DNA of 64,000 nucleotides from Allodiplogaster sudhausi (Eukaryota > Nematoda > Chromadorea > Rhabditida > Diplogasteridae): contig CALZFC010000021.1 of assembly GCA_945643635.1 (NCBI GenBank), positions 2,864,501-2,928,500 of the forward strand. The letters run 5' to 3'. Both the position numbers and the translations under genes were made by a program. The notes beneath the pieces were generated by a model. The model made no database searches and was not told where the DNA came from. It was given only the letters and a program-made list of their open reading frames with translations. Below, one piece after another: positions 44,608-56,800 of the stretch; the first letter of the stretch is position 1; each line of letters opens with the position of its first letter.

Positions 44608-45678
44608 GGAAGTTCCCCCCTCGGAGGACCCCTCACAGCCCAAATATCACACCCACTCCTACTTAATACATATACATTCTACCGTTTTACTCTCAGGCAA
44701 AGCTTGTTTCTTTATTTTTCTCCTTTTTGATTGTTGATAGCACTTTGATGATGAACATGTGCCTATCTATACACTCCCAAATTCTGTCTATAGGTAGCTC
44801 ATATCAAACTATCTGTACTTGATATGATATGTATATTATGTACGCGAGATCCCGTCTCCTTACCTGATGTAAATGTTAAATATTCTTTTGAAATGTGTCG
44901 TGACTACGAAGAAATAGCAAACAATTGTCTCCGACGACGGTGTTGATATTGCAAAACGGCAAGGCTAAAAAGTAATCATTCATTAGTGATTCGCGAGACA
45001 TGTGATATAAATTCTTCGCTGATGAGGAAAGTCTGAAATACTATTATCAGTCGATCTCTCTCTCTCTCTCTCTCTTTCTTTGCCCTTTAGTATTTTCTCC
45101 TGAACATTCTTGAATCCTTTGAATATGCCAGAATTTGAAATGAATCGAAAATGTATTATTTATGTAAATGCCTAGGAGTTCGTGTACGTGAGCTCTACCT
45201 GAGGGATTAAACACACTTCATCATTTAATGATATGCATATGAGATTAAAAGGAGAGAAAAACTGAGCATAAATTGGAAGAACCGAAAGTTATGTCCAAGA
45301 GGTATTTGAATATTATTGTGATGTGATAAGAAATGTCAGTTTTTTTTACAACGTCTTTAGTTCGAAGATATGATTAATAAATATTATCAAACATATTTCG
45401 AGATTCAAATTACTGAAATGCTAATCGATGTATATTATCGACGACAAAGAGAACAAATAACATGATGAAGAGGCGAGATCAGAGGGCCGCAGGCTTAATC
45501 CGAGAAATCTTGAAGCCTACAAATATGAAAATTTGAACACGCATCTGATGGTAACTACATGAAATTAAATAATAAATTATACACACAAATAAAATTTTGT
45601 TTGAATAATTGAATAAGATTAATTTTAAAAAAATACATCTTGATTTGTATTATTCGGAAGTATTCATAAAAGAAAAAA
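44608..45678. other. 3' spacer between convergent genes
   Basis: AT-rich sequence with a (CT)n run near 45054-45075; no gene seen. It holds the 3' ends of glutamine synthetase (+) and the 399-residue gene (-). Confidence 0.5.
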
Positions 45679-46878
45679 TTACACCGTCAAGTTCGCTGGA
45701 GTGGCAAGCTTCTCGCGGACGCTGTCGCAGTACTCTTCAATGTGCTCGCACCAGGCCGGAGACAACTCGAAGCCCCTCTGCACCTTGAACTGCTCGCGCT
45801 TCTCCTTCTCTCGCGAAGCGATGCATGCGAAGAAGTAGCACTCGCGCGGATTCTTCGCGAGTGAAGTGTCGAGGAAGAAGCGGTCCGAGAGGAGACGGGC
45901 GTACGGAATGAGCGATGACATCATCTTGTCGTCCTCGAACTGCTCGATGATGTCAAGGACGGGCTGAATACGGAGCCACGAGGCGATGGTTGTGGGACCG
46001 ACGGCGTTGTACATTTCTTCCGGTGTCGTCCGAATGGCTTTGGCTGCCTTCATAAAGTTGGCCATGAGGGAGTTCTTCGCCCATCGCATCTTGGAAGAAA
46101 GATTGATGAAGACCTCAGAGGAGATGGAGCGGTAGAAGGATCGGGAAGCTGCTGCGACGAGTTCACACGATGCGCAGAAAAGAGCGACGCTCGAGCTGAT
46201 ACCGATGAAATGGGTGGCGAATTGAGCGAGTGCGCCAGACGAAGGCAGATGCGGCATGCTGGCATCGCGGGCGAGCTCAGTCAGAGCCGAGCTCAAGCTG
46301 GAACGACTACCGACGCCGCATCGGATGACAGAGTAGCTGGAAAGCAGCGTGGCCTTCGAAGCGACTTCAGTGTTGGCCAAGGCCCAGCGAAGCAGCTCAT
46401 CGTATGCGGCGCTCGACGAGCCCTCTTCTTCAGCGCTTCGGCAAGGACAGATCCTTCTGATCTGATCCTGCATCGATTCTGGGTCTTCATTTTCATCACT
46501 GTCGCCGTCCTCCTTAACATCGATGCCACTTATCGTTTCGCTGCTCGTGAACATTTCGAGCATCTCTGAATACGTCGCTTGCACTGCGCCCCGGAAGCTT
46601 CGAACAGCGTTTGGCGACTCTGCGAGCTCGCCAACGTGGTGGTAGACGTAGAAGAGGGCGTTGCGCACCACATCAGCCCCGTAAACTGAGGTTAGTCCGC
46701 ATGTCTGCAGAAGAGTGCAGATGGCGGACGCTTGGCAATCTGCAGCTCTTGCTGCGTTGCCAATAACATTGGCGTGGAATAGCTTAAAGGATTCCTTTCT
46801 AAACGGGCGACTGAAGCCATGGCCATAGGGTGGAATGCGTTGAACGCCGCCACCTTCCTCGAGGGAGAAACCAGACAT
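45679..46878 (-). CDS. Intronless 399-residue protein of unknown function
   Basis: A single open frame of 399 codons begins MSGFSLEEGGGVQRIPPYGH and ends in ATPANLTV. It is balanced in composition and predicted mostly helical, with an acidic stretch (DVKEDGDSDENEDPES) near the middle and a CPC motif. The last ~130 residues (from MKAAKAIRTTPEEM through LIPYARLLSDRFF to SPAWCEHIEEYCDSVREKL) have a clear relative at 48.2-49.2 kb that contains an intron. The absence of introns in an intron-dense neighbourhood suggests a retrocopy or simply a single-exon gene. I do not recognise the domain. Its integrity over 1.2 kb argues that it is expressed and under selection. Confidence 0.75.
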   Translation of the reverse strand: MSGFSLEEGGGVQRIPPYGHGFSRPFRKESFKLFHANVIGNAARAADCQASAICTLLQTCGLTSVYGADVVRNALFYVYHHVGELAESPNAVRSFRGAVQATYSEMLEMFTSSETISGIDVKEDGDSDENEDPESMQDQIRRICPCRSAEEEGSSSAAYDELLRWALANTEVASKATLLSSYSVIRCGVGSRSSLSSALTELARDASMPHLPSSGALAQFATHFIGISSSVALFCASCELVAAASRSFYRSISSEVFINLSSKMRWAKNSLMANFMKAAKAIRTTPEEMYNAVGPTTIASWLRIQPVLDIIEQFEDDKMMSSLIPYARLLSDRFFLDTSLAKNPRECYFFACIASREKEKREQFKVQRGFELSPAWCEHIEEYCDSVREKLATPANLTV

Positions 46879-48176
46879 GATTATTGTTATTAATAAGGTG
46901 CTATGATGGAGGGAGGGTTGGCCGAGAGGATAAATGCTGTTGCACTGTTTCTTCGTGTTACTCTGTTCAATCTCTCTCTCTCTCGCATCCTTTCGACTCC
47001 CTCCGTTCCTCTTTCTCTCTTCTCTTATCTTCTATGCTGATCGCCTTTCCTTATGGCTTCTGCCTCAGATCTGTCCTGCAATGACTATAGTGAATGACGA
47101 CAGCTCATTTTGAGAGTGATAGAATACGGTAGATTGACTTGGACTGCGAATGGCCAATGTACATCTGTATCCTAGCTATAATTTTAACTGGCGTTGATTT
47201 CACTGAAAATATGTGTCTGTTCTGGAATACATTGTTTAAGTCTGGATCCTAATTTGCTATCTCGCACCATAGCCCGGCACCGGCAGATAGATCTCGACAT
47301 TTTTCTAAATAAACTGTAAGGCTTGATGAAGAGGGTGGATCTTTCAGCAATGATAAATACTGGCAGGCTGTTTGTTTTTGCTGTGTTCAACAATGCAACC
47401 TCGCAACCCCTCCTGGCACCCACTCTCACATCTCTTATCTTCTGTGTCCATCGTCTTTTTTTTCAACATAGGCTTCTGCCACAGTTCTCCCTGGTTATGA
47501 TTCATTCTTCATTGGCATCTGTATGCTCGTGTATTGATGCTTATCTATCTCTCTCTCAATTGCTTTCTTCTACTGGATCTCTCTCACTGTTTCTCTCTAA
47601 TGTATTTAGCTCTCTATAGAGACTTCGTACTTGCGCTCTCTCTCTCTCTCTCTCCCCGCTCTCATTTACTTTGTCTCTCACCATCAGCCTTGTGATATGA
47701 GACGACTACTTTGACATACATTCCAAACTTTCCAGGATATATGTATGAATATGAGCAAAAAAGATTTTGCAATGGAATACAAAATTTTCGAAAATTATTT
47801 TAGTCCTTAATTAAAATATGTACAAAGAAGAAAGTTAAACATGCACGAATCTGCAAAGAATGAAGAGAAATACAAATCTTCGAAACGATCGAGAACGAAA
47901 ACGAATGCAATACATTGATTGTGAGCTGTCTGAAAGATAATAAGCGTTTGAAATGGAAAAGTGAATTGGAGCATAGCATATGTATGTGAGTAAAATATTG
48001 CAGAGTAAAAACTGGTCATACAAAATAATTAAGTTGAAGAAGTAAAATCTGAATGGGATAGAAAACCCATCGGCGTCTCCTCGCACAACTTAGTGTTCTG
48101 ACGATTAGAGATATGCTCTGCAATGGATCTATGTAGTTGGCATATTACCAAGAAAAATCATTCAAAGAAAATAATA
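46879..48176. other. Spacer with CT tracts
   Basis: No gene seen. CT-rich runs lie at about 46970-47020 and 47634-47655. Confidence 0.5.
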
Positions 48177-49250
48177 TCATTTCAAATAAAATATTTTCCA
48201 AAAAATTGCAATTTCACATCTTAAAATAAGATAAAAGCAATACCAGATTACGACTGACGGAGAAGAGAAGCTTGAAGAGGCGAGCTGCTTCTCGTGCACC
48301 CGCTCAGCGAACATCTCAACTCGCCGACACAACTCCTCGCTCAAGGAGAAGCCCTTCTGCCTCCGGAACTGCTCTCGGCTTCGTTGGTCGCGCGACTCGA
48401 GGCACGCAAAGAAGTAGCAGAGTTCTCGATTCCAAGAAACTGACGTTTTTATGAAGAAGTCGTCGTAGAGCAGACGAGCATACGGAATCAGAGCAGACAT
48501 CTTCTTGTCGTCCTTGAAGGAGTCGATCGCAGTGAGACACGGGAGAATGCGGTCCCAGCTGCTGAAGACGTTGCAGCCGAGCATAGTGACGACCTTTAAT
48601 TTATACAATGTTTTTTTTAAAGCAGCCGGATCACAGCAGTACATTTGAGTTATTTTGATGGGAGACTGACTGACAACTACAGCAGTTGAATATTAATGAT
48701 AAAGTCGAATTTTACGGGCTCGTATCTTGGTAGAAAATATAAAGAAATGGATAAAACTCTTTTAGACAAATGCGGATTGATTCTTGTTTAGAAGGCAAAG
48801 CGGACAGCGCATTTAAAGGAGGTCTCCGGGGAATAATTAACGTAAATATTTTTTTCTATTGCTTGTTTACAAGTTCATCTTGGCTTAAAACATATATCCA
48901 GAAAGTTTCAGCGATTTTCTTCCATTACATTCTTAGCAATGATATCGTGAAAACTGGCGGGTAGAGAATTAGCTACGGTAGGTCAGAGCCGCCCTCTTAT
49001 TTCACATGTTCTCTCGACCGAGCGACAGGCAACTTTATGAATGCGCAATTTCAAACTAGTTCTTCAGCGCCACTGTAGAATTCTTTATTTAACTGTGACA
49101 GCACAACGAAAGAAAGCAAGGTTAATAGAAAAAAAAGAAGATAAAATACCTCGTGCATAGCTGCCGGCTGGGTTCCTGTAGCCTTGGAAGCCTTCATGAG
49201 GCCGATTCACGAAGTCGCGGTCATCCCAGTCCTGGAAGCGGCTCCTCCGT
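48177..49250 (-). pseudogene. Decayed relative of the 399-residue gene
   Basis: Exon 48594-48177 encodes SSWDRILPCLTAIDSFKDDKK...SALIPYARLLYDDFF...CYFFACLESRDQ, closely similar to residues 300-390 of the neighbouring intronless gene. A TTAAAG acceptor at its start joins in phase 0 to an upstream segment LMKASKATGTQPAAMHE (about 49200-49147), matching FMKAAKAIRTTPEEMYN. That segment's frame is closed by a TGA four codons upstream with no acceptor between, and the similarity continues (WDDRDFVNR) in another frame, implying a one-base frameshift near 49200. Alternatively the alternate frame (RFQDWDDRDFVNRPHEGFQG) belongs to the zinc-module gene upstream and this is a fusion. Confidence 0.5.
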
Positions 49251-50781
49251 GCTGGCCGGCCACTGTGAGCTCCGGTAGTTGAATGCCTTCCTTTTGCTGC
49301 AACGCAAAAGAAATGACTTTGCTTCCGTGATAAAAACAAACGCAGTAAAAGCGATCCGAAAAGTTTTACAAAAACTGTATTCCGGTACAAAAATACCTTC
49401 CTCTGCCGATAGCGCCTGTTGACAACTTTGGCTTGTTTGACTGAGTATTTGTCAACAACGACGTCATCCTCCTTCTTCATCGGAATGGCTGCATCAGCAA
49501 ATGTTGATAAAGGAACGCTACTGGATAGAGTGAATAAAACAGTCTACGTGAAACCGGAACAGTAGCACACCGTCAAGATAAAACGGCAGAAGGTGAGGGA
49601 TGACCAGCTTGGGTTGAGGGGACGCAGCAGACACGGAGCAGAACGGAGGAAGAGAAGGAGTACAAGCAGCATCGGGCATACCAGTTGCATCCACTTCGAA
49701 TGCCCTTTCACCGCGCTTGCCCTTCTTGCCTTAAATAAGAGAAGGAAATCTATCCAAGAAAAAGAGAGAAGCGTATTCGAATGAAATTGAGCAAACCTTT
49801 CCCTTTCTCATTCATATGTTCCTTTTCTTTTTCCTACTTGACTTGAGCCGAGCTCCTTGATCTTCGGTTCGAACCTTTTCTTGGTTCTTCTCATCCGCCG
49901 TTTTAGGTCCTTTCAGCCACTTTGTAAGCAAAAGTGAGAAATTAATCCCTAATAAACAAACAGTTACATCAAAGAAGAATCCAACAGACCACTTCAAACT
50001 CCATCTCTCGGCCAGGCATTCGCAGCGAAATCAACTGGACCAGTCGGCCACATCGATCCGTCGGGCACATAGCATTCTTGAGATCTTTCTTCTTATTCGT
50101 GCCGAGTGCCTCGTAGAAGCAGCCTCTGTGCAAGGCGAGTCTGCAGTCGTCGTAACATTCCACCTAAAGATACTGCCAAGGTACAACTAATATATATCTC
50201 TTTTAAACAAAAAAGTTGATTCTAACAAGAGAGAAGAAGAGAACCTTGAAACACGCATCCCGGTTGACACAAATATGCTTTTTGCACTTGGAGCAAGAGA
50301 GAGAAGTCGCCATAAGGCCGGGTAGAGAAGAGGGACGATTCTGTGGTGCCAAGACAGTCTGAGAACCCGCCACCTGAACTTCTTCAACCATCAGCCGCTC
50401 AGCGTCCTTTGCTTCCCTGAGGACGGAACATTGCATGACAGCCTCTCTCTTTCTTTCTCTCTCTTCTCTCTCTCCTTTTCTTTCCGTCTTCTCTGTCTTT
50501 CTCTCTCCCCTTCTCTCGTCCTCTGCCCTCCAACCGCGCCTCAATCTTTGTTTCTTCTTCTTAGACCACAAAAAGACGGGAGAGATCTCACAGCTGAGTT
50601 CTCGCAGAATGGACAGACAAAGAGAAGTGAGATAAGCGAGGATGAAAGAGAAGAAAGACTCGAAGGCAGCGAGGGCAGCAGGCATATGGTAGAACTGGTA
50701 GAACCGACGGTTTTTCTTAAACACACACCGAAGTCTCCATGCCAATATAAACAACAGTTTTATTCTAATATCGTCTATCAA
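49200..50781 (-). CDS. Exons with TTC3/DZIP3-like zinc-binding module (tentative)
   Basis: The 5' exon ends at about 50247 with LSCSKCKKHICVNRDACFK. The next (about 50164-49990) reads ECYDDCRLALHRGCFYEAL...NAMCPTDRCGRLVQLISLRM. The pattern of paired cysteines with CRLxxHRGCF and CPTDRCG resembles the zinc module found near the C-terminus of TTC3/DZIP3-type E3 ligases. Basic, probably disordered segments follow: WLKGPKTADEKNQEK (about 49920), GKRGERAFEVDATG (about 49710) and VVDKYSVKQAKVVNRRYRQR (about 49480-49395). The frame upstream of the zinc motif runs through a CT/GA repeat (about 50440-50540), giving an Arg/Glu-rich stretch; the true start may be the downstream MQCSVLREAKDAERL (50437). 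Exon joins to the 3' side are uncertain. Confidence 0.45.
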
Positions 50782-51506
50782 TTAGTTTCCTCTTATAAAA
50801 ACCTTAGCTTCCATTTGCTGACACCTTTCCTACAGCGTCTTATGTATTCCATGATATAATGCAATGCTCCAGAACGCTAAGCGTTGAGAAGGATGACACC
50901 GAATCAGCCATAGACAACTTCGCGCCCCTTCATAAACAGCACTGTGTTATCAGCATCAATGTCAGCCGAGCACACCTGGATGCGCTCGTCTTTGGGAGTT
51001 TCGTCTCTGTGTGTCAACCACACCAGCTCCAACAGGACCGTTTTCTTTCTTTCCTTCTGCCACAACCTCCCCTTCTTTCATTCAACATCGCAGTTGCTGT
51101 ATTTCACAGACTATCTCTGGTGTTTTAGAGTCATGATACTCTTCTTCTTTCTGAATAGCGCTAACACAGGGGATCTCTCTCCTCTCCTCCTCTCTTCTCT
51201 CTCTCTCTCCCTCTCTCTTTGCCTTCTCCACAAAAGCAGAAACTTGCAAAGATGAGATATCCATCCGGTTTAATCAGATGTAGGAATCAGGGCGCACTAA
51301 CAATAGCATTCAAAGTGTGAAAGTAGTATATAAAAGGGCGTTTCTGGCGCACAAAAGTGCCCAGTCGATTTTTTTAAAATATACCATTTACATACCATTT
51401 CATACCAGAAACCAAAGAAAAGTGACAAAAAATGTGAAAAAAAGTAACGAAAAGTTGTATAATTTAGGTAAATCTAGGTCAAAATAATATGTAAAATGAG
51501 TTTTTT

Positions 51507-51546
51507 GCTTGACAAAGCCCACTTTCCAAAAGTGGGCTCTGTCAAG
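51507..51546. repeat. Near-perfect 19-bp inverted repeat
   Basis: GCTTGACAAAGCCCACTTT (51507-51525) pairs with AAAGTGGGCTCTGTCAAGC (51528-51546) with one mismatch and a 2-base spacer. So tight a loop favours a cruciform or protein-binding palindrome over an RNA hairpin. Related strings (GCTCTGTGCAGCAGAATTGTGAT) recur near 51726-51750. Confidence 0.7.
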
Positions 51547-51663
51547 CAGAAGTGTGATACGAAACATGGTCTTTCTTCCTTATTTTGTTTGTTTTTTTTC
51601 CATTGCGATGTTTTGTCTTGTTTTTGTTTTGTTTTGGTACAGAAACAAGGAAGAAAGAAGAAA

Positions 51664-51736
51664 GATATGTACATACAGAGGGAGAAAGTGTGCTCTATTC
51701 TGTACATACAGAGGGAAGAAAGTGTGCTCTGTGCAG
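51664..51736. repeat. Direct repeat around TGTACATACAGAGGGA
   Basis: The word TGTACATACAGAGGGA followed by GAAAGTGTGCTCT occurs at about 51667 and again at about 51702, a tandem duplication of about 36 bp with small differences. Confidence 0.8.
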
Positions 51737-52078
51737 CAGAATTGTGATCTGTGCACATACTATAAATGGCCCCGCCAGACGAAAACAGCCAGACAATCAA
51801 TGATATGAGAGTGATAGTGTTGAGCACAGATAGACAATGCACCAGTCGAATCAGCTGGAGGGAACAAGTACTCACTTTTTTAAGTTGATTCTTAAAGTCA
51901 TAATTTTGAGATAAAAACGAAACTATGATGTACACAGGCCGAGAAGAATCTCCCTTTCAAATTTCAAAAGAAACGGCTAAATATGAAGCGAGTTATTCCC
52001 GAAAAAGGAGATAATGTAAGCAAAAATTTGAAAAAAGTTAAGATTTTTCGGCGGCTTCGCTGTGCACAAACAGGTTGA

Positions 52079-52255
52079 AGAAATAGCATGGCCACACAGT
52101 AGACACACCAAGATAGGAGAAATAGCATGGGCTAGACAGTCAGCGCATGCGCCCCCGGGCGTATCATGCCCGCACGCACCAAGATGGAGAAATAGCATGT
52201 GCAAGACAGGCAGAGATGAGAAATAGCATGCGCCGCTGAGCGAACCATGCTTAGA
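52079..52255. repeat. Four spaced copies of GAAATAGCATG
   Basis: GAAATAGCATG or a close match occurs at about 52079, 52120, 52189 and 52221, with related flanks (CACCAAGAT[A]GGA, AGACAG). Spacing varies from about 32 to 69 bp. Between copies lies a GC-rich palindromic stretch (GCGCATGCGCCCCCGGGCG). The array is non-coding; it is either a degenerate minisatellite or clustered binding sites. Confidence 0.7.
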
Positions 52256-52308
52256 GATGCAGAGATGGAGATTCAGTGCGCCAGACAAGAAAGAACATAT
52301 GTTCCTTC

Positions 52309-52400
52309 CTACTATACGATTTCTTGCCGCTGCATCTTCTTCGTTCCTTCATTCTATACGATTTCTTGCCGCTGCCTCTGCTTCCTCTTCGTTCCATCGA
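52309..52400. repeat. Tandem repeat of about 45 bp
   Basis: TATACGATTTCTTGCCGCTGC is repeated at about 52314 and 52358, each followed by a TCTTCxTTCxTCTTCGTTCC-like tail. Confidence 0.8.
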
Positions 52401-52712
52401 ACTATTTTCACTACCGCACTGCTCTCTCCCCTCTCTCCCTCCTTCCCTCATTAGCTTCACAATAGCAGCAAGACACAGTACGCGGCGAGAACAGATAAAG
52501 AGCAAAACGAACAGGGGAGAGTGCATGGAATGCAGACTTCACAATAGTTCAAGAGCAACATCACGTGCGAGAGAAAGGGGAGGAGCCGGGAGAGGGAGGA
52601 TAGAGCGAGCTAACTATAGTATGCAGAGAAGAGAGAGACATACATATGTACATACACACTAGAAATAAATATACACTAGAAATACACCATTATATGCATA
52701 ATTCTGTCAGTT

Positions 52713-53637
52713 TTATGAACTAGGCATGCCTATTTCCTTATATATATATTTTACATTTCTCCTTTTAATCATTTTCTTCTTAATTAGCGCATCTAAAATG
52801 CAATTTATTTTGTTGAATTCACCTGTATTTCCAGCTTGAAAGGAAGAAACAGACATCTTTAGCATATCCACTAATGAGTTTGAATTATCTGGTAAAAATT
52901 GAACATCTTTAGTGGTTTTACTATTAAGTGCGCCTTCTCTTTTCATTCCGAATAAATCAGTAATTAATTTCCATTTTGCACTAGGATCCGAATTAAGTCT
53001 ATTTTGTTTATCATCAAAATTGTGATAAATTGCCTTTGTATCAATCAGAATTTGCTGATAGTTTTTGAGATCATCTTGAGTAATTGTACTGTTATCAGGA
53101 GTCTTTTTTACTAGTAATTCCATTAATCCATTAGTTGCATTATATTTTCTGTTTGCAATTTTTATTTCGTTATTATTTATATAAACATTTCGAGCTCCAA
53201 TAGTATATTTATCATGTTCCCTATCATATCTAATCGAATATCCTGCAATACTTTTATCAGTATTATCTTTTAAATAGTTTGCAATAGTTGAACTAACAAA
53301 ATACTGAGATTTATTTTCTTTAGGTTGTTCAATTGCTTTTTGTTCAATCGCTTTTTGCCTTTTGTTCAATTGGTTTCGTTTCTTTATTTATTAGCATAGT
53401 ATTAAAATTATGAATAGTTTCAACTATTTTATTTCTATCCTCTAATAGTTCTTTTTGCAATTTTTCATTTGATTGTATAATTGGCTTAAATAACTCTTCC
53501 CTTTTTTCTTCGTAATTTTTTTCATCATTTGCATATCCCTCCAATTCATTCTTCCAACTCTTTCTAAGCTGTAAATGTTTTTCAATTATTTGCTTGCGTT
53601 TCTCATCATCAGAAAAGTCGTTAAATTTATAAACCAT
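52713..53637 (-). pseudogene. DUF8207-like Polinton protein, frameshifted
   Basis: Two overlapping minus-strand frames form one gene. The 5' part (53637-53344) starts MVYKFNDFSDDEKRKQII and is a charged helical, probably coiled-coil, region. The 3' part (53369-52713) contains YTIGARNVYINNNEIKIAN and KYNATNGLMELLVKK, then DDLKNYQQIL, which match the DUF8207-type domain seen in Polintons of insects and cnidarians. Its C-terminus (SVSSFQAGNTGEFNKINCIL...LIKKKMI) resembles the usual tail of these proteins. The frames meet in an A-rich direct repeat (AAAGCxATTGAACAA), where slippage or an error of one base would explain the break. The function is unknown; the position next to PolB is common. Confidence 0.75.
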
Positions 53638-53860
53638 TTACATGACCAATTTTTTTTCAAGAAAATATTCATTCCTATTTTTCGAAATCTAAAATTGCGT
53701 AAAATAGCAACTTTTTCAAATTTTTAAAAATCGAGATTTTTATTTGAAAAAAATTTTCCCTTATAAATAACTGAAAATTGGCGATCACCAGATTGTCCCT
53801 GAAGTCAATTTTCAGAACGCAAGAAAGAGTAAAAACCAGAAGATCAAAAACATTGATAAA

Positions 53861-56800
53861 ATGAATCGGGATGAGCTTAGAAAAGAAGTCGGACAACTGA
53901 AAATGATGCCTGTTAAAAAAATGAGAGAACTGAATGTTTCACAATTAAGAGATATTTTAGAAAACGAATTTAAAAAGAACGCGGAGATGAAGGAAAAGGT
54001 GAGGAAGGAACAAAAGGACAAGAAGGAGAAGAATGAAACGCTGAGAAAAGAGAAGGAAGAATTAAAGAAGTTTATGAATTTTGATTTTGAAGTAAGAAAA
54101 TTTAAGGATTATGATGTTAATGATATTAAAATTACAAATAAGAACAATGAAAAACCCGATAATTTTTTGAAGAATGTGGAAGACGAATTACTTAATGGAA
54201 TTGAAAAGAAAAACTATAAAATTAGATTTTTAGTTGAAGTAGAAATGATTAAGACTAATGAAAATATAGTCGAAAAATTCTATTTCAGTACTGAAACAAA
54301 GAAATTATTGTTCAATGATAATAAAAGCGAATTCTATTCAAACGCTTGTAAAGAACTAACAAATAAAATGGGGGCGAAAGATGTGAGAGGGTCAGGATGG
54401 AATATAAATAGGGTTAATTATGTCACAATGCATACGCGTTTATATAGAATGTTTAAAGAAAGTTCATATATCCCGTTACCAGACTTCATTGCGGAAAAGA
54501 AAGCGATTATTAATATAAAGAATAATGATGATAAATGCATTATGTGGGCAGTTTTATCCGCGTTACATCCAGTTAATAAGGATGCTCAAAGAATATCTCA
54601 TTATAAGGAATATGAAAATGAACTAGATTTTACAGGAATTGACTTCCCAGTTGATAAAAAGGGAATCGAAAAGTTTGAAAAGTTGAATAATTTATCAATC
54701 AATGTTTTAACGAACATAGAAAAAGAGATTACTCCATGTTATCTTTCAAGACTAAGACTACCTGAAGATAGAATAATTAATTTGTTTTTAGTGAATGGCG
54801 AAAATAATGATGATAAGAAACATTACTGTTGGATTAAACAAATCAATAGGTTATTAAATAATGAGATAAATAGTCATACAGGTAAAATGTATATATGTAT
54901 AAGATGTTTCAGCCATTTTCAGGTTAAAGAAAAATACAATGAACATAGAGAGAATTGTGACAAAAATAAGCCAGTTATATACAATCCACCTAAAGATAAT
55001 TGTAAATTTAAGAATATATTTAAATCTCAGAAAATTCCATATATAATTTATGCTGATTTTGAATCCATTATCGAAAAGTATGATTCTGTCAGTAATTCAC
55101 CTAATATTTCATATAATGAAAAAGTTGGAAAACATATAGCATTAGCATTTAGTGCTGTAGTTGTTGATTTTAATGGAAATCTTATTGATACAAAAGTGTA
55201 CAGAGGATTAAACACAATAGACGAATCCAATAGTTATATTTGTAAAAAGAGTACGGAATTAATTAAGACATCTGATAAAAAATAAGAAGATTAACAGATG
55301 AAGAAAAAGAAGAATATAAAGCTAATGAAACATGTCCAGAATGTAAAAGAGAATACACCGATGACAATTATAAATGCAAGGACCATGATCATTGGTCAGG
55401 TGAATATAGAGGCCCATTATGTAGGCAATGTAATCATTCCAGTTGTATTTCATAATCTAAAAGTATATGATTCTCACTTAATTATTGGTTCCTTTGAATA
55501 TGGAAGGAAACAATTTGATGACGATATTGATATTTCAGATATCAAGGTTATTCCAAACAATAGTGAGAAATATGTTAACTTTAGCTATTTAGTAGAATAT
55601 TCTGAAAAGTCTAGAATTCCTGAAAAGTATAGAAAAAACAATCAATCTGAATGTGATTGCAGAACATTAGAAATTAGATTTATAGATAGTTTTTCATTCA
55701 TGTCAATAGCATTAGGTAAGTTAGTTGAAAATTCAGCTCATGATCAACTAAAAATAACACAAAGTTACTATAATAAAGATCATTTTCATCTAATGAGAAG
55801 AAAAGGAATTTATCCATATGAATATATGGATTCTTTGGAGAAATATAAAGAAAAGGAATTACCAAGTATCGAATTATTTTATGATAAGCTAAACGATAAA
55901 CATTGTTCAGAAGAAGATTATGAATATGCCAAGGAAGTTTACAAAACAATGGGATGTAATAATCTAGGTGAATATACAGAATTATATATGATTAATGATG
56001 TCATTTTATTAGCAGATGTGTTTGAAAACTTTAGAAATCTTTGCATAACCAATTATGGATTAGATCCAGCATGGTATTATACTGCACCAGGATTAGCTTG
56101 GGATGCAATGTTAAAAAAGACAGAAATTGAATTAGAAACCATTAAAGATGTTGATATGTATTTATTCATTGAAAGAGGAATAAGAGGAGGAATGGTAAAT
56201 GTTATTAAGAGATATTCAAAAGCAAACAATAAGTATATGAAAGATGAATATAATCCAGATAAAGAATCAACATATTTAATGTATTTAGATGCAAATAATT
56301 TATATGGATGGGCAATGTCACAAAACTTACCATATAATGAACTGAAATTTGAAGATGAATTGGTGGATGAATTCAGCATTAGAGAATATATTTCAAGTTT
56401 GAATAATCAGAATAAAGGATGCATATTAGAAGTTGATTTAGAATATCCAAAAGAATTACATGATGAACATGATGATTTCCCATTTTGTCCTCAAAACACT
56501 GTTGTAAATAATCAAAAATTTCCAAAACTAATGAATACTCTGTTTGATAATGAAAAGTATGTAATACATTATACAGCATTACTGTAAGCATTAGATCATG
56601 GATTAAGGTTAAAGGAAAATACATAAAATCTTAACATTTAATGAGAGTAATTGGATGAAACCATATGTTGAATTAAATACGAATCTAAGAAAACAAGCAA
56701 AAAATGATTTTGAAAAGGATTTTTTCAAACTAATGAATAATGCTGTATTTGGTAAAACTATGGAAAATATTAGAAATAGAGTTGATGTTAAATTAACATC

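Larger units (their letters stand above)
50860..52712. other. Repeat-bearing spacer left of the Polinton
   Basis: No supported gene. It includes a CT-rich run (51170-51220), a TATATAAAAGGG promoter-like string (about 51328-51340), a second TATAAATGG (about 51760), and several short repeats listed separately. It may include the unrecognised left end of the Polinton. Confidence 0.4.

Noticed and set aside
51507..51546. MicroRNA precursor
   Set aside because: The stem is only 19 bp with a 2-base spacer, too short and too tight for a pre-miRNA.
52079..52255. CRISPR array
   Set aside because: Repeats are only 11 bp, imperfect and irregularly spaced, in a eukaryotic genome with no cas genes.
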